A stretch of DNA of 14,612 nucleotides, taken from MTP4 sp9310u. Its GTDB lineage: Archaea > Halobacteriota > Methanosarcinia > Methanosarcinales > Methanosarcinaceae. The stretch is from the NCBI GenBank assembly GCA_030627005.1, contig DAOUSW010000093.1, positions 1 through 14,612 on the forward strand, given 5' to 3'. The notes under the pieces were generated by a model, which saw only the letters and a program-made list of their open reading frames with translations, ran no database searches and was not told where the DNA came from. Shown piece after piece: positions 1 to 6,039 of this stretch. The position numbers were made by a program, and so were the translations under genes. Each line of letters begins with the position of its first letter. Position 1 is the stretch's first letter.

Positions 1-104
1 GAAAAAATTGGAAAAAATTGGAAAAAATTGGAAAAAATTGGAAAAAATTGGAAAAAATTGGAAAAAATTGGAAAAAGGTTGAAAAAAAAGTTTGAAAAAA
101 GAAG
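1..104. repeat. 10-bp tandem repeat array, cut by the window edge
   Basis: Seven perfect copies of the 10-base unit gaaaaaattg fill positions 1-70. They are followed by decayed copies (gaaaaaggtt, gaaaaaaaag and similar) to about position 104. The array probably continues to the left of the window. It lies just beyond the 3' end of the minus-strand pgsB-like remnant. Any translation of it (repeated Lys/Ile/Glu) is low-complexity and should not be taken as a gene. A 10-bp unit is close to one helical turn, so A-tracts in phase could give curved DNA; that is inference. Confidence 0.95.
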
Positions 105-129
105 ATTTCCTGATTTCAGGCTTCTTTCT

Positions 130-1090
130 TCAGGCGTCGTTCGAATATGCCAGGGCGGATATGGAGTTCAGCATTTCCAGGGTATCCACTTCAGGGGCGT
201 AATGCACATCGTCCCTGGTCCTGATCCTTCTGGAAATTTCCACTTCCATCTGCCTCATGAAATCGTCGACGGTGTTTCCCATGAGGATTATGGGCTTTCC
301 GACAGCAAGCATTTCGTCCAGGACTTTTCCGGCGTCGTCGCCGGGTTTGAACTCCCTTGTGGGGGCTTTTATGTTGCGGGCAAAGGGGGCAGTGTTTCGG
401 CCTCCCAGCCAGGCTTCATTGATGTAGCCCTTTTCGTAGAGGAAGTTCAGGTAATTTACAAAGGAATACGAGCGGCCCCTTCTCTCCTCTCTCAGGAAAA
501 CGAAGGGCAGGATCTTTTCATTCGGGGCCAGCTGCCTGCGGATCATTTCCGTGCTCTCGACGTCGTTGACTTCGGCGGCGTTGAAGAGGGGACCTGTATC
601 CGCCCCTCCGCAGTACACTTTCCTCCTGTCAAGTTCGAGCCACCTGGGCTGCATTGAACGGATGTAGGAGTCGAGTTCTTAGAAGGGGAGCGGGGTTTCG
701 TTTGCCTCTTCCAGGACGAGGTTTAAGGCGTGGACCGTCTCGGCCCCTATAAGCCCTTTGTGCTCGGGAGGGATTTTGACCTGTTTGAGGACGGAGCCGC
801 GTTTTTCGACCTCTTTTCTCATGTATTCGTTAAGCACCTCGTTTTGCTCTCCGCTGATTACCACCGTGCCTTTCGGGACCGAACGGGCAAAAGATCTGGC
901 AATTTCCTGTTTGTCCTGGCCGAGCGTGGAAAGGTGGTCCTGGCGGACATTGCTTATTACGATTATGTCCGGCTTGACGAAGAGTTCGTTGACCATCCGG
1001 GTTGTGTATTCGGTTATTGCCTGGTTTTCAATAATTGCAACGTCCCTGTGTCCGGTTTCCGAATAGGACTCCAGAAAGGAGTGTTGCCTT
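130..1090 (-). pseudogene. PgsB/CapB-like Mur ligase, broken (N-terminus lost, in-frame TAA)
   Basis: This is the remnant of a Mur-ligase-family enzyme of the poly-gamma-glutamate synthase PgsB/CapB type, which would ligate amino acids to a growing chain using ATP. Recognisable segments, in order, are an AIIENQAITEYTTRM stretch, the VISNVRQDHL motif (Mur ligases have N-x-x-x-DH here), a C-terminal NAAEVNDVEST segment, and IILMGNTVDDFMRQM near the end. Two lesions are visible. The TAA at 679-681 is exactly in frame with the continuing homology (ETPLPF-stop-ELDSYIRSMQPRW). The N-terminal region that should carry the GT(R)GKS ATP-binding loop is absent; the frame instead emerges at about 1080-1090 from inside the preceding membrane-protein gene. 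The stop is TAA, so amber/pyrrolysine read-through cannot rescue it. The left boundary is the TGA at 130-132. Without the P-loop it should be inactive. Confidence 0.75.
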
Positions 1091-1846
1091 CTGGACCCTG
1101 TCAATTGCGAAATAGGCCGCCAGCAGGTTAACGAGATAGATAAGCACGAACCATTTGTTTGCAAGGGCAAAAATTGCCAGCATCCCCATTGAGACTATGC
1201 CTATGCGGACCCCGTATTTTTCCCGGACCATCTCGGACAGGACCGGGGACACTGTAAATACCGCTATCGTGGAAAAGCGGTCCATGATCGTGGGAACAGG
1301 CGGCATATTGACTGCTGCCCCTTTCAGGACTGCTATATCCGAAGTCTGGCTGAAAAGGATTGGCGGGGTGAGGTACCCTATGCTCCGGCTCATTTCCGGG
1401 GTTATGAGTGCCCAGCCGATTCCGAGTAGGGCCAGGAAAAGCCCGACAGCGGTCAGCGGGTCTTTCAAACGGTATTCGGGCTTAATGTGCTGGTAGTTGT
1501 AAGCCGCAAGCCCGGGCAGCACACTCCCGATAAAGAAAATATTTTGGAACTCTACCCCCGAACTCCGCATGAAAAATAACCCAATAACCGGGAGAACAGA
1601 GCCAATTAATATAGAAGCTACCATCTCAGCCCTCCCGTAGATCATCGTCTTCCTCTTCACGTAATTCAGGCCCATGTAAGCTATCAGGGCGCTTATCACG
1701 AAAACCGGAAGCATGATAAAATTCTTGAGCGTATAAACAGCCATTATAGGGACCACTATCACTCCCCCGAGCCTGTACCCCATGACCTGGGTAATAGTGA
1801 TTACCGATAGGATCCCAATGGCAGCCAGGATTATTGCCACTAGCAT
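1028..1846 (-). CDS. PgsC/CapC-like polytopic membrane protein, C-terminus altered by deletion or frameshift
   Basis: A membrane protein of up to 272 residues, the likely partner of the Mur ligase remnant downstream. Residues about 25-130 resemble PgsC/CapC of poly-gamma-glutamate synthesis: VIVVPIMAVYT, then a run of hydrophobic helices, KTMIYGRAEMVASILIGSVLP, and FIGSVLPGLAAY. More membrane segments follow to about residue 250 (FALANKWFVLIYLVNLLAAYFA). The total is longer than the roughly 150 residues of bacterial PgsC, so this is an extended archaeal form. The last 20 or so residues (after IDRVQKATLL) are read from DNA that in another frame encodes the Mur ligase, so the natural C-terminus has probably been lost. 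The start at 1846 is chosen because a TATA-like box lies 34 bases upstream; there is no clear Shine-Dalgarno site. The role in a capsule-like polymer is inferred. Confidence 0.65.
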   Translation of the reverse strand: MLVAIILAAIGILSVITITQVMGYRLGGVIVVPIMAVYTLKNFIMLPVFVISALIAYMGLNYVKRKTMIYGRAEMVASILIGSVLPVIGLFFMRSSGVEFQNIFFIGSVLPGLAAYNYQHIKPEYRLKDPLTAVGLFLALLGIGWALITPEMSRSIGYLTPPILFSQTSDIAVLKGAAVNMPPVPTIMDRFSTIAVFTVSPVLSEMVREKYGVRIGIVSMGMLAIFALANKWFVLIYLVNLLAAYFAIDRVQKATLLSGVLFGNRTQGRCNY

Positions 1847-1879
1847 GATAATAATTATTTTTTTAATGTTATATCAATT

Positions 1880-1887
1880 TATTTAAA
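1880..1887 (-). promoter_or_regulatory. TATA-like box of the pgsC-like gene
   Basis: On the minus strand the sequence reads TTTAAATA at 1887-1880, 34 bases before the ATG at 1846. Archaeal transcription usually starts about 25 bases downstream of the box, so the leader would be very short and no Shine-Dalgarno site is expected or seen. It lies in the divergent spacer shared with the hydrolase gene at 1985. Confidence 0.45.
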
Positions 1888-1984
1888 GAGGTTAAACATT
1901 AATTTTTTTTCAACTGAACTTCCCGGAGGGAAAAATCCAAACCAATTAATTTTTAACCCGGAAAGAGTTACCACCTGTACGAAC

Positions 1985-2890
1985 ATGAAAAACTTAAGAA
2001 AATACGGAAACTCTCCTTTCGATATAGCTGTCATCCACGGCGGTCCGGGAGCCCCCGGGGAAATGGCTCCTGTAGCCAGGGAACTCTCATTTTCACCTTA
2101 CCCCCATCCAGAAAATTACGCTAATCCTGGCCATTACACCAATCCTGGCCATTACGACAATCCTGACTATTACGCTTATCCTGGCCGGGCTGCCGACTCT
2201 TTCGAACCCCCAATCTCCGGCCGTGGCGTCCTTGAGCCTCTTCAGACCGCTGTAACCCTTGACGGCCAGGTCCGAGAATTGAAAGCCGTACTGAAAGAGC
2301 ATGCTGCCCTTCCGGTCACGTTAATCGGTTTTTCCTGGGGGGCAATGCTCAGCTACATTTTCACAGCCAGTCACCCCGAGTTAGTAAAAAAGCTCATCCT
2401 GGTCGGAAGCGGCCCCTACGAAGAAAAATACGCTGACATTATAAGGAGAACCCGGGGAAGCCGGCTTAGCAAGGATGGATGGACGGGAAATTCTTCCCTG
2501 GCCCCGGCGTTAAATAACCTCTCCAATGGAAACAAAAACGCATCCTTTGCAAGATTCGGTCAGTTGATGTCCCATGCCGACTCATATGACCCCCTTCCCC
2601 ATGATGACGAGGTGCTGGAGTACCAGTATGTGATCAATAAAAATGTCTGGGGAGATGCAAGCAAGTTAAGGGGCAACGGGAAGCTCCTGGCGCTCGGGAA
2701 GAAAATTCGCTGTCCTGTATTCGCGATCCATGGGGATTATGACCCGCATCCGTTTGAAGGGGTAAGGGACCCTCTTTCCGGGGTCTTGAAGAACTTCCGG
2801 TATGTCCTGCTGGAGAAATGCGGGCACAGGCCGTGGATTGAGAGGGAGGCGAAGGAGCAGTTTTATGATGTTCTCAAGGGTGAAATTTGA
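1985..2890 (+). CDS. alpha/beta hydrolase with internal repeat insertion
   Basis: A 301-residue cytoplasmic alpha/beta-hydrolase-fold protein. The HGGPG oxyanion-hole motif is at residues 18-22, as in proline iminopeptidase-like enzymes. The nucleophile elbow GFSWG is at 115-119 (Ser117), the acid is in HGDYDP at 249-254 (Asp253 most likely), and the base is His281 in EKCGHRPW, so the triad is complete. No signal peptide is seen. Residues about 46-66 are an insertion of four six-residue repeats (YANPGH, YTNPGH, YDNPDY, YAYPGR) encoded by an 18-bp tandem array. It lies between the oxyanion segment and the GVLEPLQT segment, which I expect to be nearly adjacent in relatives. The start is the only reasonable ATG. 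No strong Shine-Dalgarno site is seen, and an AT-rich stretch at about 1944-1957 could serve as the TATA box. The substrate is unknown. Confidence 0.85.
   Translation: MKNLRKYGNSPFDIAVIHGGPGAPGEMAPVARELSFSPYPHPENYANPGHYTNPGHYDNPDYYAYPGRAADSFEPPISGRGVLEPLQTAVTLDGQVRELKAVLKEHAALPVTLIGFSWGAMLSYIFTASHPELVKKLILVGSGPYEEKYADIIRRTRGSRLSKDGWTGNSSLAPALNNLSNGNKNASFARFGQLMSHADSYDPLPHDDEVLEYQYVINKNVWGDASKLRGNGKLLALGKKIRCPVFAIHGDYDPHPFEGVRDPLSGVLKNFRYVLLEKCGHRPWIEREAKEQFYDVLKGEI
2115..2186 (+). repeat. four 18-bp tandem repeats inside the hydrolase gene
   Basis: Units at 2115-2132, 2133-2150, 2151-2168 and 2169-2186 follow the pattern attacNNNaatcctggcc with a few changes (the third ends in gact, the fourth has tatcc). 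The 18-bp unit preserves frame and encodes Y-x-N-P-G-H-like hexapeptides. Confidence 0.95.
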
Positions 2891-3013
2891 GAAAATAGAT
2901 AGCAAAAACTAAAGGGCCTAATGCTGTTTCATGCACCGTTGCTGCCGTTTCAACCCTTGAATACTCCTGCCAATTTTTACTTTTTAGAAAGCTATTTCAG
3001 GAACCTTTGCAAA

Positions 3014-3021
3014 TTTATATA
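3014..3021 (+). promoter_or_regulatory. TATA box TTTATATA of the secreted-protein gene
   Basis: A textbook archaeal TATA box, TTTATATA, sits at 3014-3021. A start site about 25 bases downstream (near 3045) falls just before the GTG at 3053. This argues that the open frame reaching back to an ATG at 2921 is not the real 5' end of the gene. Confidence 0.7.
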
Positions 3022-3052
3022 CAGTCCATTAATTTTCAGACTTGATGAGGAA

Positions 3053-3793
3053 GTGTCCAAAATTAGCAGCAAAATACCCTGTTTCCTGTTATTAATTCTG
3101 CTCTGCGTGCTGGTTCTCTTGCCTATCTGCTCCGGAAAAGAGCTGGCCACAGAGAAACAGGAGATCACAGAGAAACAGATAATCACAGAGAAACAGGTGA
3201 TTACGGAGAAACAGGTGATTACGGAGAAACAGGTGATTACGGAGAAACAGGTGATCACATACCATGATGTATTCGAGGATGAAAACGAGAACTGGAAAGC
3301 AAGATACGAGTTGAACGAAACCCATGTATTCATAACAGCAAACCGCAAAACCCACAATTACGGAGAATACGATGCCCGCTTTTTCGTAACTTACAAAGGC
3401 AACCTGCCGGAGTCCTCTTCCCCGAAACAAATTCAGATATCTTATGACACACTTTACGGTGGAAGCGAGCTATGTGACTATTTTGATCGAAAAGAGTATG
3501 TCCTTAAGTCTTATTCCAGGAGTGGTTCGATAGAAATGCGGTGTCCCGTCTATGCCGAGTGGGGTTTAGCAGGGATACAGAGGCTCAGTTTGCTTCATAA
3601 AATAAACCCCGTCTGGATAAAGGAGCAAATGCCCGTCTTCAGTCACACGATAGGCCCGGTCTGCACCCCATACAAAACCGTTTATGTCCACCATGAAGCC
3701 TCGGGCGGTACTAAAATAGACAAGAATGACACGATAAAGGTCACAATAAGACTGGACGGAGAGGCCGAAACCCTGGAATTGAAGAGCACTTGA
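3053..3793 (+). CDS. secreted or membrane-anchored protein of unknown function with TEKQ repeats
   Basis: I do not recognise the family. From the GTG at 3053 the protein has 246 residues. It begins with a classic export signal: basic start MSKISSK, then the hydrophobic core IPCFLLLILLCVLVLLPICSG. Next come six hexapeptide repeats (consensus VITEKQ) over about residues 32-68, giving a charged, probably flexible or coiled stalk. A domain of about 175 residues with many aromatic and alternating polar residues follows, probably beta-rich and extracytoplasmic. Several cysteines (in ELCDYF, MRCPVY, GPVCTP) could form disulfides. An ATG at 2921 in the same frame would add 44 residues, but the TATA box at 3014 lies inside that extension and the signal peptide sits correctly only with the later start. 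The Cys in LLPICSG could be a lipid-attachment site, but the lipobox is poor. Confidence 0.6.
   Translation: MSKISSKIPCFLLLILLCVLVLLPICSGKELATEKQEITEKQIITEKQVITEKQVITEKQVITEKQVITYHDVFEDENENWKARYELNETHVFITANRKTHNYGEYDARFFVTYKGNLPESSSPKQIQISYDTLYGGSELCDYFDRKEYVLKSYSRSGSIEMRCPVYAEWGLAGIQRLSLLHKINPVWIKEQMPVFSHTIGPVCTPYKTVYVHHEASGGTKIDKNDTIKVTIRLDGEAETLELKST
3149..3256 (+). repeat. six 18-bp tandem repeats inside the secreted-protein gene
   Basis: Six head-to-tail 18-bp units run from 3149 to 3256 with consensus acRgagaaacaggtgatY. Units 3-6 are nearly identical, and units 1 and 2 differ (gagatc, ataatc). The array encodes TEKQVI hexapeptides directly after the signal peptide. The near-identity of the later units suggests recent expansion. 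Confidence 0.97.
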
Positions 3794-4167
3794 TGATTAT
3801 TCCGGACCCCGAGACAGCAGGACGCTCACATGTAATGGACCGAAGTAACCGAGATGGTGTCCCCCGTCGTTTTTGTTCCGAGCGACAGCGAGGCTGACCC
3901 AATTTGGCAGGAAGATTCAAAAGATGAATGAAAGGAAAAAATAGGTAGCTATTAAAAATAAGCAGACACTAACCTTTATTCACAATCAAACAACCAGTAA
4001 TAAATTTCTAATAATATTTTTTTCTATTTTTTAACGGTTACGGGACGCCTGCATGAACTTAACAAGAGAAGCTTTAATTCTACTCCAAATAAAAATGTAA
4101 AGAAAACAGAAAGAAGAGCAGAAGCTATTACATGAGCTCTTGCTTATCCTCTTACGTTGCCTGCCGA
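3794..4167. other. intergenic stretch with no recognisable gene
   Basis: This region lies between convergent genes. The first 130 bases are moderately GC-rich and might be decayed coding sequence, but no frame gives a recognisable product. The rest is AT-rich and includes the T-tract attttttttctattttttaa near 4015-4033, a plausible archaeal terminator for the plus-strand gene. No tRNA, insertion-sequence end or structured RNA was seen. Confidence 0.5.
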
Positions 4168-4452
4168 TCAGACCGGGAAATCTTCAATCTGATCCAGGAA
4201 GAAGAATTCAGGCTTCCCGATAACCCCGGCTTTTCCCATAGCCTCTTTCAGGTCAGCCGATTCGACAAAATTGGTGGCATTATCGATATTATCCCATTCA
4301 AAGAGGATTACCATACTGTTAGCGTCCCCGGATTCACGGAATAACTGCCCTCCTTTACAACCGCTCCTTTCTCTCATTGAACCATGCATGTCAAACGCTG
4401 GCTTCCATTTAGCAAAGTCTTCAATTTTGTGCCTGATAATCAAATAGACCAC
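4168..4452 (-). CDS. antibiotic-biosynthesis-monooxygenase-like dimeric alpha/beta-barrel protein
   Basis: A small protein of about 94 residues resembling the ABM-like dimeric alpha/beta-barrel (ferredoxin-like fold) family. Hallmarks are VYLIIRHKIEDFAKWKPAFDMHG at the start, GCKGGQLFRE, MVILFEWDNIDNATNFVES, and a final KPEFFFLDQIE strand. Such proteins act as heme-degrading enzymes, quinol monooxygenases or stress proteins; which applies here cannot be told. I choose the GTG at 4452 because aggggg lies about 8 bases upstream and the protein then begins at its first beta strand. A farther ATG at 4524 would add 24 residues without family character. It is downstream of and co-oriented with the superoxide dismutase gene, with a hairpin between them, so a link to oxidative stress is possible but not shown. 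Confidence 0.75.
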   Translation of the reverse strand: MVYLIIRHKIEDFAKWKPAFDMHGSMRERSGCKGGQLFRESGDANSMVILFEWDNIDNATNFVESADLKEAMGKAGVIGKPEFFFLDQIEDFPV

Positions 4453-4519
4453 TGGATGTACCCCCTGATATTCTTCTAACCTCAGCCTCGCAAGGCCGAT
4501 TGAGAAAAGTTTTCCATAA

Positions 4520-4566
4520 AGCAAAAAAGTAGTGTCCCGGGAAACTATTCAACATAAATTTCCCGG
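4520..4566 (-). terminator. hairpin plus T-tract after the superoxide dismutase gene
   Basis: A perfect 8-bp inverted repeat, CCGGGAAA at 4537-4544 and TTTCCCGG at 4559-4566, has a 14-base loop. On the minus strand it lies just after the sod stop codon and is followed by a run of six T (4522-4527). This has the form of an intrinsic terminator or a 3'-end processing or stability hairpin, separating sod from the monooxygenase-like gene. Archaeal termination relies mainly on T-tracts, so the hairpin may act on RNA stability. Confidence 0.6.
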
Positions 4567-4579
4567 TAAAAGCCCGGAA

Positions 4580-5203
4580 TTATTCCATACCGTATTTTTG
4601 GACCTTTTTGAAGTATTTGTCGATTTCCTCCCAGTCGACGATGTTCCAGAATGCGTCTATGAATTTGCCCCTTTCATTCTTGTAGTCCAGATAGTAAGCG
4701 TGCTCCCACACATCTATATCCATCAGGATCGGAAAATCCGGGACCAGGTTTACGTTATGCTTTTCTATCTGCATGATCCCGAGCCTTTTTGTGTCCATGC
4801 AGAAGGTCAATGCCGCCCAGCCTGAACCTTCCACGCTTGCTGCAACCTGGGAAAATTCCTTTTTAAACCTTTCAAAAGTCCCAAAGTCTTCCTTGATAGC
4901 CTCAGCCAGTTCCCCGACAGGCTCCTTGCTTGCCTTTTCCGCAGGCGTCAGCTCCCACCAGAAATAGCTATGAAGGACATGCCCGCCAAGGTTGAAAGAC
5001 AGGTTTTTTGCAGCTGATTTATAATCAAAATCAGTGCCCTCTTTCCTTGCTTTCTCCATCATTTGCAGAATCGAATTCGTATTATTCACATAACCCTGAT
5101 GGTGCTTATCGTGGTGTATCCGCAGCTGTTCTTCGGAAATATAAGGTTCCAGGTCCCCATAACCAAATTTCAAAGGCGGTAATTTATACAATTCCTTAGC
5201 CAT
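4580..5203 (-). CDS. sod: superoxide dismutase, Fe/Mn family
   Basis: A full-length cytosolic superoxide dismutase of 207 residues that converts superoxide to oxygen and hydrogen peroxide. The four metal ligands are all present. Numbered from the upstream ATG at 5209 they are His32 (RIHHDKHHQGY), His80 (GGHVLHSYFWW), Asp166 and His170 (DVWEHAYYLDY). The alpha-hairpin N-terminal domain and the alpha/beta C-terminal domain ending in AFWNIVDWEEI are intact. The GGHVLHS and EGSGWAALTF segments are of the archaeal type; whether Fe or Mn is bound cannot be read from this alone. Two in-frame ATG codons (5209 and 5203) compete. GGAGG at 5210-5214 touches the first and lies 6 bases before the second, so I choose 5203. 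In a strict anaerobe this enzyme is an oxygen-defence protein. Confidence 0.96.
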   Translation of the reverse strand: MAKELYKLPPLKFGYGDLEPYISEEQLRIHHDKHHQGYVNNTNSILQMMEKARKEGTDFDYKSAAKNLSFNLGGHVLHSYFWWELTPAEKASKEPVGELAEAIKEDFGTFERFKKEFSQVAASVEGSGWAALTFCMDTKRLGIMQIEKHNVNLVPDFPILMDIDVWEHAYYLDYKNERGKFIDAFWNIVDWEEIDKYFKKVQKYGME

Positions 5204-5209
5204 ATTCAT

Positions 5210-5214
5210 CCTCC
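5210..5214 (-). promoter_or_regulatory. Shine-Dalgarno site deciding the sod start
   Basis: GGAGG on the minus strand (within GGGGAGG) has zero spacing to the ATG at 5209 but 6 bases to the ATG at 5203, favouring the latter. Confidence 0.75.
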
Positions 5215-5251
5215 CCTATTCGTAATTAGCCGGTTTCACAGAATTTGTCCT

Positions 5252-5265
5252 ATAGTCTGGACTAT
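5252..5265. promoter_or_regulatory. near-palindrome in the sod leader, possible operator or RNA hairpin
   Basis: ATAGTC-TG-GACTAT is a 14-base dyad with perfect 6-bp arms, about 50 bases upstream of the sod start. It could bind a dimeric regulator or form a small leader hairpin. No regulator is encoded nearby, so the role is speculative. Confidence 0.3.
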
Positions 5266-5743
5266 CCAGCCCGGGTAATTCCATTTGCAAATCCTGCTAA
5301 GCAGCTTCCCCCTTATGCTGTGTTAACAGAGAATCTATCTCTCAAACTACTCTGCTGTCGTATCTCGTAAATACTTATTGAATTGCCATCTGACAATTTA
5401 AGATGCAGGATGTAGTTTTGCTGATATTTATATTAAAACGGAACGATATAAGCTTATTGGATACTCTATATAGAAAATGGGTCTGATAGATTCGTCAAGA
5501 TATTTGTGCCGGAATTCCTTCATATTAAACGGGCAGCACTGCATTTTAAATCTTAATTTTCATTTTTTGACAGTCGGCGGACACTTCGTGAACTCATCCG
5601 GAACAACCTTTGTTCTACGTCTTAAATCGAATCTATCCGAACCCAACCTTCCAATCCTAAACCACCCAAAAAATCCCGAACCCAACGTAATCAAATTTGA
5701 TCATACCGTTTTGTTGATTTGGGGCGGTTGAAATGAAAAAACT

Positions 5744-5919
5744 GTATCCTCTTCAAATTCAAGGGAGAAATTTCCAACAAGAAAATTATGCAACAATTTT
5801 ATTACACATTTAGGATGTGAAATCGGCCACATGAGCCGGTTTTACCAACTGCTTTAAATTTATCGATTTCCAATACTTATGTGAAATTTACTTTTTTCCC
5901 TACAATTTGAAGAGGATAC
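5744..5919. repeat. 16-bp perfect inverted repeat pair
   Basis: GTATCCTCTTCAAATT at 5744-5759 is exactly repeated in reverse complement at 5904-5919, with 144 bases between. The segment encodes nothing recognisable. It could be a small non-autonomous element or the scar of one. No clear target duplication was found outside the arms. Confidence 0.7.
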
Positions 5920-6039
5920 AAAAAACTGGATTACTGAGACGGCAAAAAGTAATAAAAGTTACAATAAACGAACAAAACCTTTATAGAGCCATTTCTGTTC
6001 AATTACTTTGGAAGAAAAATATGATTTGAATTTCATTTT

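Larger units (their letters stand above)
5204..6039. other. long AT-rich spacer at the left edge of the accessory island
   Basis: No convincing gene is seen in about 835 bases. It includes the sod leader, with TATA-like sequences near 5425-5450 on both strands. A plus-strand open frame of 84 codons at 5477-5731 has implausible composition and no ribosome site. A minus-strand open stretch of 48 codons without an ATG (about 5555-5700) ends in a protein-like RRRTKVVPDEFTKCPPTVKK and may be a gene fragment. A small hairpin lies at about 5824-5838 (cggc-cacatga-gccg). The inverted repeat at 5744-5919 is listed separately. A T-run at about 6012-6018 on the minus strand could terminate the ABC-3C operon. 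Confidence 0.4.

Noticed and set aside
28..657. 209-codon plus-strand open frame through the tandem array and opposite the Mur ligase remnant
   Set aside because: It starts inside the 10-bp repeats and continues antisense to clear Mur ligase homology; composition is not protein-like.
2921..3052. N-terminal extension of the secreted protein from ATG 2921
   Set aside because: The TATA box at 3014-3021 lies within it, and it would place 44 extra residues before an otherwise normal signal peptide.
3149..3256. Possible CRISPR array
   Set aside because: Units are contiguous 18-bp repeats without spacers and are in frame with a protein; no cas genes are present.
5477..5731. 84-codon plus-strand open frame in the island's left spacer
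   Set aside because: No Shine-Dalgarno site, odd composition with repeated Asn/Pro, and no recognisable domain; the opposite strand looks at least as protein-like.
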